Numbered from the stretch's first letter, positions 1 through 12,038 are shown. The stretch: DNA of 64,000 nucleotides from Sepiola atlantica (GCA_963556195.1 OY744551.1:13009096-13073095), one strand, 5' to 3'. Notes: generated from the letters alone by a model not told the origin. Made by a program: numbers and translations.

Positions 1-30
1 AATATGCATATATGTATACATATATATATA

Positions 31-244
31 GCATAATATAAAATGAAGTAATACAATAAGGTGCGAGTCAAATTTTATTAGAATTCAATGTTGAGGTAAA
101 GTACCTTGAAGTTCTTAACTCATGAGGAGAAGAATTTTCTTTGAAAACTCATGAGTTAAGGACTTTAAGGTACTTTGCCTGAACATTAAATTCTAATAAA
201 ATTTAACTCGCACCTTATTTTATTACTTCATTTTATATAATGCA
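31..244. repeat. Foldback (palindromic) element
   Basis: Arms of about 96 bp (31-126 and 148-244) are inverted copies with few mismatches around a ~21-bp centre. Inner ends are CTCATGAG on both sides; outer ends run into TA-rich DNA. No coding content. Confidence 0.85.
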
Positions 245-301
245 CTATCCAGTATATTAAGCTTCAGTTTTATCCGGATGTTCACTAATTAAAGATATTA
301 G

Positions 302-337
302 TTGTCTCTTATATCTTTTGTTGAATATACTTTAAAT

Positions 338-400
<63 letters not shown>

Positions 401-460
401 TATATATATATATACATGTGTGTGTGTGTGTGTTTGTATGTGCGTATGTGTTTCCTTAAG
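302..460 (+). repeat. (TA)n / (TG)n microsatellite
   Basis: Alternating TA from about 341 to 414, then GT repeats to about 433. The short reading frame over it (Tyr-Ile repeats) is an artefact. Confidence 0.95.
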
Positions 461-927
461 TCTACTAATTCCTATTCTCCTGTCATCTAAGAGGGATTCG
501 AAATAGAGTTGTCTCCCTCAGATCATTAAATGCCACTGATTAGACGACAATAACAAAACAGAATCCGCTAAACTATGGAATACATTAATAAGTTTTATTC
601 CTGATTTTGATTTTTACTTACTTTGCTATTTAGAAACACCCAATATTATTAAACTTTTTTAACATTTAACGGATGAAACCGAAAGACAATATACTTCCAT
701 TGTGGGCATTTTTCACCAGCCTGTCCTTGTTGACGACTGTGTCTCGCTTACTGTAACTTGAGATATTTCCTTATTCTAGGATGCCTAGAGGGGCTAAACA
801 GAGGCATCTCCAACTGACGCAGTAATATATGTTGAAGCTTTGAGTCATTTTAAACAAAAAAAGAAGGAAAATACAGTTTAAATACCCAGAGAAACTAACT
901 AAATCCAAGATATTGCAGACTTAACAT

Positions 928-928
928 G

Positions 929-1000
<72 letters not shown>

Positions 1001-1008
1001 CATATAAT
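928..1008 (+). repeat. (TA)n microsatellite
   Basis: About 75 bp of TA with scattered TG. Confidence 0.95.
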
Positions 1009-1037
1009 GGGTAATATGTTCTGGAGACTGATTACAT

Positions 1038-1253
1038 ATAATCCTAATAGACACTACATTTATTTACAAATGAAGGGGTACTTTAAACAAACGTAGATCG
1101 TCTCCACAACTGGCAGGTAATATAACAAGTGAGCATGACTCAGGATGGTCAATGAGTCATGCTCACTCGCTATATGACCTTTAAGTTTTGGAGACGATCT
1201 ACGTTCGTTTAAAGCGTCCCTCTCTTTGTAAACAGAGGGGGTGTACTAGGATA
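1038..1253. repeat. Foldback (palindromic) element
   Basis: Arms about 1038-1142 and 1153-1253. The inner parts are perfect (GTGAGCATGACTCA / TGAGTCATGCTCAC), with CGTAGATCGTCTCC / GGAGACGATCTACG further out. The loop is ~10 bp. No coding content; a MITE- or foldback-like element. Confidence 0.85.
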
Positions 1254-1497
1254 ACACGTCATCAATCTCTATAAGACATCCCCCTATTGTATATATAACA
1301 TAGCACTCTTTTTATTTGAAATATATACATTTGTCTTCTCCTCCTCCTTTTACAAAAAATACTTCGATACAGCTCTGTTGAGTGAGGGCGGAATCGATCG
1401 GCTTGTTTTTTAAAAACTTTTTATCAAAACGATAAAACATGTATTCCTTGATACTTGCAATAAGAACATTCTGTACTTCCAAAAAAGTATCAAATAT

Positions 1498-1500
<3 letters not shown>

Positions 1501-1549
<49 letters not shown>
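1501..1549 (+). repeat. (GA)n microsatellite
   Basis: About 24 GA units, directly next to a tRNA-like sequence on the minus strand. Confidence 0.95.
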
Positions 1550-1553
<4 letters not shown>

Positions 1554-1618
1554 TCATCCATAGACCGATTGTGTCGATGTATCACAGCTATTATGCTGTT
1601 AGACGTGTAATTACTTAA

Positions 1619-1684
1619 GGCTGAGATTAAAACCCAGTCGTTTATTCCACAGTCCGAACTTTTATCTACTGCGCTATCGGCACA
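1619..1684 (-). repeat. tRNA-like SINE head, degenerate
   Basis: Minus strand reads GATAGCGCAGTAGATAA (A-box-like) and GGGTTTTAATCTC (B-box-like) about 30 nt apart, as in tRNA-derived SINEs of cephalopods. It is too degenerate to be a working tRNA gene. The CA-rich stretch around 1840-1900 on the far side may be part of an adjacent repeat. Confidence 0.5.
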
Positions 1685-1879
1685 AACAAGAAATCTTACT
1701 GTTCATATAAACTATACCAGCAGTAAAAGAATACTCTATTAAAAAAAAGTGCATTAGCGCTAAATACAGCTAACAATTTAACTATGATCGGGCTCAACAC
1801 ACTAGACATGCTCGTGATTCAGGCTATACAACCACACGCTCACACGTACAGGCACGCACGCACGCACGCAGACACACAA

Positions 1880-1886
1880 ACACACG

Positions 1887-1927
<41 letters not shown>
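1880..1927 (+). repeat. (CA)n(TA)n microsatellite
   Basis: CA-rich run passing into TA. Confidence 0.9.
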
Positions 1928-1932
<5 letters not shown>

Positions 1933-2099
1933 AGCAATTGTAATAGCTCAATAGTGTGAGGCTAGACCTATGGTATGACATATTTTCATTTATCTAAATC
2001 ACGTCAAATGCGAGGAAAAACAGATTCACACCATTTCTCAACAAACCCTGTTGTTATTTCCAGCATACAATTGTTTCGGCTTAATACCAATATATGTAT

Positions 2100-2280
2100 A
2101 AAATGCTCTTGTATCCTATGCATTTATTTCCTGGTGTGGCTATCTTCAGTGCTCGTATATAAACAAAGAAACACACAAAAAAGAAAAAGAAAAAAAAGGA
2201 CATTTTCAGGCAAGTAAAGCCGGGATATCAGTTTGTACTCATCATCATTTTATGAAGCTGGTAACTCTTAAAGGTTCAAG

Positions 2281-2285
<5 letters not shown>
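2100..2285 (+). repeat. Dispersed repeat, copy a
   Basis: Contains AGGACATTTTCAGGCAAGTA and, later, GTTCAAGTCATATAT. The reverse complement of 9778-9920 is a second copy with the same order of blocks. Family not recognised. Confidence 0.65.

Positions 2286-2342
<57 letters not shown>
2283..2342 (+). repeat. (TA)n microsatellite
   Basis: About 30 TA units at the end of the dispersed repeat. Confidence 0.95.
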
Positions 2343-2345
<3 letters not shown>

Positions 2346-3319
2346 TGCATATAAAAATTAATGTTCTTACCTTCTTAAAAAACTTAACGTTTTACGGAAA
2401 AGGTTACTATTAATGGAATATTAAAATATCTATGTATCTCATATATATATGAAGTGTTAGCCCCAGGGAGGGGCTCTTTGATTTCGAAGAACTTCAACTG
2501 AAATAAATGAAACAAAAAATTCAAACAATAGAATGTAGATTCCAGTAATCTTTATTTATCTATTAAAAACATTCAGATACTTGACTGACCGTTTCCTCGC
2601 TACATGGACGTCATTGAAACAGTCCTTGAAGTATTTGGATTTTCTTAAGGTAAATAAACACATGGTTAATGAACTCGAAATGTCTATTTGTTATTTATAC
2701 ATGCTCTTGTGTTATGTTATGTCTAGTGCTCTAATGTTAAATTGATTACATCCATAACTAAGTGATAATAAAGCTTATGGAAGACATATGAGGTTTACTG
2801 AACTTAAGTTTCGTTTCACATAACTAACCAATTAATGGTAAATATAGAGATCGATAATAACTGTTTAATCATATTTTGTCAGCCCATATCATTTTTCACG
2901 TCCATGCGTTGTGCACGCCGAAACGGACTGCCTTCATTTCGTCCACACACTCTCTCTCTGTCTCTGTGAGCCATGTTACGTCATATTTGTTTCTATTAAT
3001 TCCAACATTCTAGAAATCCTCACCGTGAGTGCAGCAAGTCATCGCCGACTTACTCTTCATTTTCCATTATTCTCAACTGAGGATTTTATGTACTAGTGGG
3101 TGTACTCGTCCAATATAAAACTTTATCCTTTCTAATTTCGGATTTGTTTCGTCACAGTGGTTGTTGTGATACCAATGTTTCGACAATTCTGCTCTCCAGT
3201 CTTTTCTTAAATATGTGTGTAGTTGAGTTAGCTCGTACATGTATTAGCGGTTAGGATATGGAACAGGAACGGTAACATACATGAGAGAAAGTGGTAAAAG
3301 TAACCGAGGCTCACAATTC

Positions 3320-3640
3320 GTAAGAACGGAAGTAAGATGGTTACCCTTTCTTCCTCTGTGCCCCTAAAACTAAACGAAACTTCCATGCGCAAAGTTTCTT
3401 CTCTATAACTAACCGTCTGTTGAAGACAATACCACATGGCTGCTTCCAACCGATTAAAACAGGGTCATTTTCAAGTCCAATGTAAACAAATTCTTGTGGA
3501 GTCATCCTCTTAAATAATAAAACTCTGAACATTTACAACCATCATTTATAATCCTCGCGAGGTTGTCTCACTGTCCACCTGACAAACTCATAAACGCTTA
3601 TCCTCGAGTTGCGTTTGGGTCTTTATAAGCGGTAAATCGG
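3320..3640 (+). pseudogene. Non-LTR retrotransposon relic (ORF2 3' end)
   Basis: Decayed reading frame with stops. Fragments match other LINE 3' ends in this window (52010-52260, 20000-20240): a block encoding KLNETSMRKVSS-like residues, then [12 protein letters not shown] residues, a VNKFLLS-like block and a tail with ATCCTCGAGTTGC. 5'-truncated, as is usual for LINE insertions. Confidence 0.7.
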
Positions 3641-3909
3641 TAGGAATAAATGAATAAATAAATAAATTTTAAAAAATAAAGCGATTTAGATAGAATGAGC
3701 CTGAGAGAAACAGTTTTGGAATTGATATAAGGAAATAAATACATTTTGTGTAGATGACATAAAAAATGTCATTAAGAAATATGTTTGTAAAATTATGCAT
3801 TGACCATCATGTTCTGCGGATCTGACACCAGCGGACTACTAACTCTTTAAAAGTGTGCATTAATAATCGAACATACTGGTGAAGTTCTCTCCCACTAAAC
3901 GTACATACA

Positions 3910-3911
<2 letters not shown>

Positions 3912-3963
<52 letters not shown>
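3912..3963 (+). repeat. (TA)n microsatellite
   Basis: About 26 TA units at the left end of the following foldback. Confidence 0.95.
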
Positions 3964-3965
<2 letters not shown>

Positions 3966-3967
3966 GT

Positions 3968-4403
3968 GTATTTAGGTAGCATTTTCTCATTTATGCAAAC
4001 ATTGTTAAAAATAACAGGATTAGTCTGTTTAATTATACCTTTTTATGTTTTCAATTTTTCTAAGGTTTTTTTTCGTATTAAAATTTAAAAAATAATAAAT
4101 ATTCCATAGGTTTCACAGGTTTCACAGATTTCACACACGTTTTCGATTCTTCGTCGAATCATCCTCAGGTGTCAAAAGGCAATAGAACAAAAAAGCTGGA
4201 GAAAGAAGAGCATTTTTAAAAAACGGTGAAGAAACGCGGATGATTCGACGTTCGGGGAATCTGTGAAACCTATTGACCATTTCTTTTTTTTATATACAAA
4301 AAAGACCATCAGAAAAATTAACAAAAAATAAAAAAGGTATAGTTAAAAAGATTAATTCTGTTATTTGTATCAATGTTTGCATAATGAGAAAATGCTATAT
4401 ATG
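3968..4403. repeat. Foldback element with ~150-bp arms
   Basis: 3968-4128 is the inverse of 4247-4403. Shared blocks include AGCATTTTCTCATTTATGCA / TGCATAATGAGAAAATGCT and CATAGGTTTCACAG / CTGTGAAACCTATTG. The centre (4139-4180, minus strand) holds a CTGAGGA...GAAAACGTGTGTG segment resembling the hammerhead-like motif of Penelope-type elements. Confidence 0.8.
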
Positions 4404-5254
4404 ATTGGTGTGTTCCCTTTTTGCGGGAGCTTGGGTCTATTGAAAGGTGCTGAAGGGTTAGCCTGCCATTATAAAGCGATTTTTACCCCACACCTTGCAT
4501 GGCCAAATTAATGTAACCTTGATACACCTAAAATATACATAATAATTACTTTTGCCAACACATGTATTGTTACTTGAATGTCATTGGCTTTACAGGTTCC
4601 GTCAATTTGCTTAGCAAATCGCTTGGATAATTAAAACTCTGATTATCAATTAATTTCCCATGCAATGTTGTACAACCTCATTTTCCTAAAAACCCTGGCA
4701 TCTCTATTATCTAAATATAAACTTTAAGAGACGGCATCATTTCAATAAACTGATATTGGATAATGTAGCGCAGAGCAGAAGAGACAGCCGACTGATGTTG
4801 ACCAATACGCTTGTCCACGGCAGTCGAAGAGAATACGGTTGGTTTGCTGCTTGCGCGGAGAGCTGCGGGCGCGAACTCGGAAACGACCATTCACGACAAG
4901 TTGAATTTAATTTTTTTAAGAGAAAACGGCGGCGGGCGGTTTGGGCGTGCTCATTTGCATATGCGAGATGTCGTTACTACAAGAAGCACGAAAAAACGTG
5001 ATTTAGACATTCGTTGGGAGATGAGCCCGAATGAAAAAAGAAGAAGAAGAAGAAGAAGAAAAACGTGCCGCATGTATTTTTGTGAAAGCTTTCCATTGAC
5101 TCCTTCAGAAACTTTGTCGTATTGACTAAGACTTTATTGTAAAAATATTTCTCAATTTTAGCAATTGCTACTTTTTTATTTACAAACAAATAAATTATAA
5201 TAAACATCTTAAAGCAAGGTTGGATGTGTATGCGGGTTTGGACCATATGTTGCC

Positions 5255-6905
5255 TTCTCAATATTACGCATTTATAATGATGGGTTAGTTGTGTTACGCA
5301 TTTATACTGATGGGTTAGTTGTGTTATGCATTTATACTGGTGGTTTATTGTGTTGCTCATTTATACTGTTAGGTGTGTTGTGTTACGCATATATACAGGT
5401 GGGTTTGCTGTTTTACACACTTGTAATAGTGGGTGGGCTGTGTTAGTAGTTTGTTGGCTGTGTTACACATTTATACTGGTAGGTTGGTTGTGTTACGCAT
5501 TTATATTGGTGGGTGGGCTGTGTTACGTATTTATACTGGTGAGTGGGCTGTGTTACGCATTTATACTGTTAGGAGGTATTCTTACGCATTTCTACTGGTG
5601 TGGCTTGTATTATGTATTTATACTAATTGGTGGGCTGTGTTACGCATTTATACTGGTGGGTTGACTGTGTGACGCATTTATATTGGTAGGTTTATTGTGT
5701 TACGATTTTATACTTGTGAGTGGTCTGTGTTACGCATGTATACTGGTGGGTTCGGTGTGTTACACATTTATACTGATGGCTTTTTTATGTTATGCATTTA
5801 TACTGGTTGGTTGTGTAACACATATATACTTCTGGGTGGTCTGTGTTACGTGTTTACACTGGTGGATTGGCTATGTCGCACATTTGTACTAGGGAGTGGG
5901 CTGTATTACTCATTTATACTAGTAGGTGGTCTGTGTTACGTAGTTATAATTTTCGGTGGACTGTATTATGCTTATATACTGGTGAGTTGGCTGTGTTACG
6001 CATTTAAACGTGTGGGTTCGCTGTATCACACATTTATGCTGGTGAGTTCGTTGGGTTACGCATTTATGGTGGGTGACTTTTGTTACGATTTTTTTACAAG
6101 TGGGTAAGCTGTGTGACACATTTATACTAGTGGGTTTGCTGTGTTACGCATTTATACGGGTTGGTTCGCTGTATTACGTATTCATACTGCTGCGTTGGTT
6201 TTGTTATGCATTTATAGTAGGTGGGTGGAAAGTGTTACGCATTTATTCTAGTGATATCACTGTATTACGCATGTATACTGGTGGTTTCGTTGTGTTACGC
6301 ATTTATACTTGTGAATAGGGTGTGTTACGCATTTATACTGAGGCGTAGGCTTTGTTACGGATTTATACTGATGGCTTAAGTGTGTTGCTCATAACTACTG
6401 CTGGGTTCGTTGTGCTACGCATTTATACTTGTGAATTACGTGGGCTTTGTTACGCATTTATACTGATGGCCTTATTGTGTTGCTCATTAATACTGGTGGG
6501 TTAACTTTGTTACACATTTATACTGGTGGGCGAGCCGTTTTATCCATTTATACTCGGTGGTTGGGGTGCATGTGTAACGTATTTATACTGGTTGGTGGTC
6601 TGTGTTACTCACATATACTGGTGGGTGGTCTCTGTTATCCATATACCGGTAGGTGGGTTGTGTTACGCATTTATACACGTGCGTTTGCTGTGTTGCGGAT
6701 TTATACTTTTGTGTTGGCTCTGTGTCGCATTTATACTGGTAGGTACTCTGCGTTACGCATTTATGCTGGTGGGTGGGGTTTGTTACACATTTATACTCGT
6801 GGGTTTGCCGCGTTACAAATGTATACTTGTGCATTGGCTGTGCGTCGCATTTATACAGGTAGGTTGGCTGTACTACGCATTTAAACTCCTGGGTTGGTGT
6901 TATTT
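5255..6905 (+). repeat. Minisatellite, 30-bp unit, about 54 copies
   Basis: Imperfect head-to-tail repeats of about 30 bp containing TGTTACGCATTTATACTGG followed by TGGGTTGGCTG. Because 30 is a multiple of three, several frames stay open (decapeptides such as CYAFILVGGL or VLRIYTGGLA on +, KCVTQPTHQY on -). All are products of the repeat; none has a start context or codon bias that favours it. Confidence 0.93.
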
Positions 6906-7745
6906 TGCATTTACATTTTTTATCCCAAAAGAAAAAATAAGAAAAGCTCAGAAAGCATTCTTTAAACCCACAATCATTTGGTGTTATTACTTATAACTTA
7001 TATATTACTTTACTATATTTATTATTACTTGAATAACATTTGGTATCGTAGATTAGGACAACTGTTATTTTCATATATTTTCATCCATTAACTGAGAAAG
7101 AAGCATTAGCCTATCATGCACTGCTACACACGTGGATCAAAATAAAAAGCCGGTGGGAGGGTAAGTTATTTCTTCTATCGTAAACTAACAAATATTAGTG
7201 GAGCTGAGCGTACACACTCGGTTCATGGAAAAACTACTCGACATTTTGATACCAAATGTCATGCAGAAATGGACAGGTTTTATGGTAGTTCGAGAACATA
7301 TTCTCCCGTGCGCGAATCAAACAAAAAATCAAATAATTAGATCACGGTCTTTCTTTTAATAACCGAGATATCTTAAAACATTATAGCCATTAGACAGAAT
7401 AATTTAATAAATTTTTATGAGACAATAAGTAAATATTCAAAACATTAATATCCTTGCTCACTTTTCATTTTTATATTACTTTGTCTTTTATCCTTTTTGG
7501 AAAATTTACATAAAATTTATATTTGAAATGCGTTATAGATGGCAATAGCAAGACTTCTCAGTGTAAGAGTAATGTTCCTCCGCACTGTTTTGTTGGTGGT
7601 GATCTGCCCTACAACTAAGAAAAGAGACACACGAAAAAAAGTAACGGAAATGACAAACGCAGATTAACGGTAACACAATAATGTTTTTTTTTTATTACAC
7701 CATAGGTAGAAGAGGAATTAACAAATAACCAGAGTAAGTTGATTG
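6906..7745. other. No feature recognised
   Basis: AT-rich unique-looking sequence between the minisatellite and a GC-richer block. No open frame, RNA gene or clear repeat was seen. Confidence 0.5.
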
Positions 7746-7899
7746 CGTGACGTCAGTAGAAGCAGGCAGACGTAATTGGTGTGACTGGAAACAGGAAGGC
7801 TGGAATGGCGTCACTGGTACAGGACTAAAGAGAGGAAGTCTCACAGGGTTGAGCCAGGACGTTCCTCAAGTGCGTTCTGTCTGTGTAGACTGCATATTC

Positions 7900-8260
7900 A
7901 GGAAATTGGAACTGGTGTCTAACGTCGACGGAAACTGGAGTGGAGGCCGGACATCGACGGGCGCTAAAACGTCGACGGGAACTGGAGCATGAACCGAACG
8001 ACGACGGGCACGTGAACAGCGAGCCGGGAGTCCACAGGCACTGGAACGAGAGCGGGATGTAAACCGGCACTTAACAGAAGCTGAACATCAACGACCACTT
8101 AAACAAAAGCTGGACATCAACGAGCACTCGAACTGGAGCTGGTGCTGCTGGAAGTAGCTAGTGTAGGCCCGCTGAAAGCAGCTGGAGCAGGTGCTACTTG
8201 GAAGAGGTGTGCAGATGCAGCTGGAAGGTATCGGTGCAGGCGCTGCAGGACTCGGAACAG
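7900..8260 (+). repeat. Degenerate GC-richer short tandem repeats
   Basis: Diverged units of about 24-30 bp built on GACATCGACGGGCACT and GAACTGGAGC, then CAGCTGGAGCAGGTGC-type units. Base composition differs from the surrounding AT-rich DNA. Short frames cross it on both strands, but none is recognisable. Confidence 0.6.
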
Positions 8261-8439
8261 GACCTTAAGAAGCAGACTGGTGTCAGGTTGGAGGTCACAG
8301 GGTTGGGGGGCAGGTAAGAGTAGAAGTTTATCGCATATAGTAGTTTTAGTTTGCCCTGAAAAGGGCAGTTTGATTGTTGCTGTTCTTCTTCTTCTGCTTC
8401 TGAGCTCGACGAATAGACAATAGCGAGTCTTAGAGGGAG

Positions 8440-8590
8440 CCTTGGAGTCTTCTGACCTCCCTGACTGAGGTGATATTTATTTACTCCTTCGCTAGGAGTT
8501 AGGCACAGGGCCAGTTTTATCTTACTCCCACAAGTAAGAAGTGACCCAAGCTCGGGTCGAGAAAGTGGGGTTTTAAAAGCCACTGAGGTG
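8440..8590 (-). repeat. 3' part of the U2-headed dispersed repeat
   Basis: Inverse copy of the tail found at 26400-26530: CCCACTTTCTCGACCCGAGC, GTCACTTCTTACTTGTGGG and CCTAACTCCTAGCGAAGG on the minus strand. A 3' fragment, without the U2-like head. Confidence 0.75.
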
Positions 8591-8599
8591 ATATTTTTG

Positions 8600-9500
8600 G
8601 TCGACGAACCAACTGAATCTATTTCTGAATGTGCATGTTACATTTGGTGGGCCTAGGTAATAAACAAATGATTGGGATTATTTCCTGGCTGAATTTAGTT
8701 TGCTTTCAAATAACTGGTGCGATAGGTGAGTAATTTTACATGCTTTTCAGCCAAATCTTAAAGTCAAATGTTTTGTCCAGTTTGAAAAAATTGTATGCGA
8801 CGCCGACATGTGTGGGTGTTCTTGACCGCCGCAAAATACTTGCCCTTGTAGTTTGTCGTTGAGGAAGAGTAGCAACAAGAGTTGTGGTATTTTCCCACGC
8901 AAACTTGTTCTTGCTGTCTTAGGGGCGTTACTTAACATCCATGTAACTTAACTTTTAGGGGCGTGACTTAACATCCACGCTGTAAAGAAGGCGTGTTTTA
9001 CGTTGTAAACAATCGGAGCGGTGTACAACCGCCGCGACACCAGGATGCAGTGAAGTCATTTAAGTTTTTAACTTTTGTTTGTTTACACATTTTTAACTTA
9101 TACAAAGAAATATACTTTTATTTGGAAGGGAGAAAACTATTTTATATTCTCATAAAAATGTGCTAATTTTTATTTTTCTGTCACAATTGAAATATGTCGT
9201 CGATTTTACCAGTCGTCTGGGTTTGGCCGCTATAGATTTGTTTAATAAACTGTAGCGAAGTATCTGATTATAGTTCCAATAACATGTATAAGAATGATAA
9301 ATGAAAATAAGTTAGTCAGAATCAAAGATTCATATGTTAAATTATATTCTATTAATGTAATTTTTTAAAAAATCCTTGCAACCGAAGTGAATAGCGATAA
9401 TGGAATAAGTATTTTAAACACAATTAAATAAAAGTCATCGAAGCTAATCTTCTTTACCAGCCTAACGTTAAGTTTTTTAAGAAGTTAAGAACATTAAGTT
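8600..9500. other. No gene recognised
   Basis: Unassigned. 9455-9490 resembles the reverse complement of 2350-2395 (shared TTCTTAAAAAACTTAACGTT). Confidence 0.5.
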
Positions 9501-9502
9501 TT

Positions 9503-9772
9503 ATATAGATACTAGCAGGGCTACCCGGCGTTGCCCGGGGCGATAAAAAAAACAAAGTAGTAGAAATTAAAGACCCTCCCCCCTGATGAAATCTGCCCAA
9601 TGGACCCCTTAGGCGTGGGTTTATAGATTCGGGAATACACCCATCAACTTACTCTGTGAATTTTACATTAGAATACACTTTTATATTGTATCTATATTCT
9701 CTAACATTTTTTCTATAGGGCACACACACACACACACACACAAACAAACATACAGCCATTCAATTTTATATA
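9503..9772 (+). mobile_element. Short dispersed repeat with CCCGGCGTTGCCCGGG core
   Basis: Begins near ACTAGCAGGGCTACCCGGCG and ends with a (CA)n run and TTTTATATAGA. The same begin/end signature occurs at 25382-25585 (+) and, inverted, at 18789-18992. The GC-rich core is nearly palindromic. Probably a non-autonomous element; class not determined. Confidence 0.6.
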
Positions 9773-9777
9773 GAAGA

Positions 9778-9920
9778 TATATGACTTGAACATTTAACAG
9801 TTAACAGCCCCATTGCTATAAACAGTGATGATGAGTACGGACTGATTTCTACGCTTTACTTGCCTGAAAATGTCCTTCTTTCTTTTTCTTCTTCTTATTT
9901 TTCTCATATAAACTAACAAA
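9778..9920 (-). repeat. Dispersed repeat, copy b
   Basis: Reverse complement of the 2100-2285 repeat, sharing AGGACATTTTCAGGCAAGTA. Confidence 0.65.
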
Positions 9921-9944
9921 TATTGCATAAAGCATGAACGATCC

Positions 9945-10664
9945 ATTCTGAACTCCATAAATGATCATCCAAGTGATATTATGAGATCATGCGTTGACAT
10001 CTATGCGGACGACACAACCATCTATGGTAGCACTTCTAAAAGCACTTATGATTATGATCTTTCTGACTGCCCCCCCCCCCCTTTGACTTAGAGCGACATA
10101 GAACAATGACGGAAGAAGTTTCTTCTTAGCTGTAAAGCTCCTAAAACAAAACTTCTCTCTTTTCACCACCAACGTTCGGAGTTTAACTTCTCCCTAATCG
10201 AAATGAATGGCTTCCCCCCCCCCCGAGGAATCTCCGTACGTCGATAAGCCTCTAAGACTGGCTTTCACTCCAGACCTGAAATGGAAGACTTATACCAATT
10301 CTGTTGCTAAAGTTGCAAGAGAAATGATTCGAACATTCTACCACTCTACAAAGTACCTGTCTCCTGATGCAATCTGTTACCTGTATGAGAAAAAGATAAA
10401 TCCTAAGATTGGGTACTGCTAGCATATATGAGGAAATGCGACTCGAGGCACTCTTTTTTTCTTGACAAAGTACAAAATCGACTTCGCAATCTAGTTGAGA
10501 ATGACTTCTTTTCGTCCCTTCACCCTATTTCACACAGGAGTCATGCTGCCAGCCTCTTTTTAATGAATCGTTATGTAGGTGCTCGACTGAGCTCATATCC
10601 CTGTCCTCCTCCGTAAAATGTTTCCAGCCAAAAAAATCATCTTCGCACAACCAAAGTAAATAAC

Positions 10665-10721
<57 letters not shown>

Positions 10722-11010
10722 ACAAAAACCAAACGAAACTTCCACGGACAAAATTTCTATCCTAGAGTATCCCATCTGTGGAATAAGATATTGCAAGACT
10801 GCTTCTCAACTTTTTCTTCTTCTCATCTTCAAGTCTAATGAAAACAAATACTCGTTGTGCCGTTCTCGTGGAAAATCCAGACTTCTTAAGTAATCCTATG
10901 TCTATTCCAGCACTTTCTCAAATCCTCTCTTGACGGTGACCAACGTCCAGCCAAAAATCCTTTTAACACTAATCCTCGAGTTGCCCCTGGACTTGATAAG
11001 CAGTGCGTGA
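9945..11010 (+). pseudogene. Non-LTR retrotransposon relic with reverse-transcriptase YADD motif
   Basis: Translated piecemeal it reads SINDHPSDIMRSCVD, then IYADDTTIYGSTSKS (catalytic YADD of the reverse transcriptase), then PLRLAFTPDLKWKTY, VAKVAREMIRTFYHS, KYLSPDAICYLYEK and IGYC, a common LINE C-terminal region. Broken by stops, frame changes, a C-run and a (CT)n expansion at 10669-10720. Ends with the shared tail AATCCTCGAGTTGCCCC. Non-functional. Confidence 0.88.
10669..10720 (+). repeat. (CT)n microsatellite inside LINE relic
   Basis: About 26 CT units replacing LINE sequence, which resumes at about 10725. Confidence 0.95.
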
Positions 11011-11750
11011 TCAGTATAAAAAAGTCAATTGTTCATTAAAAGTTCAATTTCATGAACGTTAAAGAGATAATATGTTGTTGTCCTATTTGAAATAATCTGT
11101 TTGAATTGCTAAGTTTAAAAAGCTTTCATAAATATATCCGAAACGTCAGAAAGTTTTATCGGAAGTCTTTCTAGCTTGTTATCCCGAGGTAAGACTCGAA
11201 GCGTTCACTGGAATATTAGCGATGGAGAGCCGCTGGTAGAGTAAAATCAACTCAAGATGATCCCCGCTGTGATGCAACATAGATAGACGTTGGAAGACGT
11301 TATGTTATATGTGACGAACGAATCGCTCAATTTGTGTTTACAGTGATCCGTTAGGATACGAAAATACTTAATTAACACGTCTACCTACTAATGACTGACG
11401 GAATGAGAACAATCTACCCCCGAGGATCAAATATTATTTTCAGTTCGAAATTCTGTATAGATTTCAGCGTTGGACAGAAAGATTTCCGAGTTCGAAAAGA
11501 CGCACCTGAATAATGTTTTAAATTACTTAACACTTTTAGCCGCTAACAATAACAATAAAACGCTGTGGATAAAAAAGGGCTAAGTTCGAATTTCCGTATA
11601 GATTCCCTAGTCTGAGAAAATGCACCTAAAGAACTCGCAGGTTACATCGATGGAAATGTCGTGAAAATAACACGCAAGCTGAGAATAATCGTCTAAATAA
11701 TCTATAATACAAATCTTGTAAAATATATAAAAAAGAATGGGTTTGCGAAA
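11011..11750. other. 3' flank of S-crystallin copy 1; nothing recognised
   Basis: No open frame. 11470-11720 and 37040-37160 share GAAAATGCACCTRAAGAA-like and CGTCTAAATAATC blocks, so the homology of the two genes extends a few hundred bp past the polyadenylation signals. Confidence 0.55.
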
Positions 11751-11756
11751 AACATT

Positions 11757-11762
11757 TTTATT
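11757..11762 (-). other. Polyadenylation signal, S-crystallin copy 1
   Basis: AATAAA on the minus strand 112 nt beyond the stop codon. Copy 2 has the same hexamer at the equivalent distance (37207-37212), and the surrounding 3' UTR is similar in both genes. Confidence 0.75.
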
Positions 11763-11873
11763 CAATTAAAAAAAAATTAGACGATATTTTATAAAATGTT
11801 AATCACAGAATCCATTTTGAGCATTTCCGAATTGTCGGTAGAATGTCTTGACGTTGAAATTCTAAAAGCCTGT

Positions 11874-12038
11874 CTACCAGTTGGTGTTGGAACGGCTCTT
11901 CAGGTAAGAAGAGATTTTAGGGTGACCGGAAACGCGAGTCCTCAGGGCCATCAGTTTGGGGTAGCTGCTGAACATGGACTGGTTTTCCATGTAGGGGTTT
12001 TCCAGGCAGGCGTGGCACATCATGTCGCACCACATCAT
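11874..12038 (-). CDS. S-crystallin copy 1, exon 6 (residues 220-273 and stop)
   Basis: Acceptor TTGCAG, 165 nt including TAG. Encodes [36 protein letters not shown] and [18 protein letters not shown]. The PKL.ALR.RV..HPK..SYLK pattern is the GST/S-crystallin C-terminal helix set. Confidence 0.95.
   Translation of the reverse strand: MMWCDMMCHACLENPYMENQSMFSSYPKLMALRTRVSGHPKISSYLKSRSNTNW

Noticed and set aside
302..490. Tyr-Ile repeat reading frames over (TA)n tracts here and at many other places (e.g. 12524, 23645, 52958, 59527)
   Set aside because: They are translations of TA microsatellites, open in several frames, with no independent support.
5326..6996. Long frames on both strands of the 30-bp minisatellite
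   Set aside because: Open because the unit is a multiple of three and lacks stops; several overlapping frames are equally open and frames break with unit indels.
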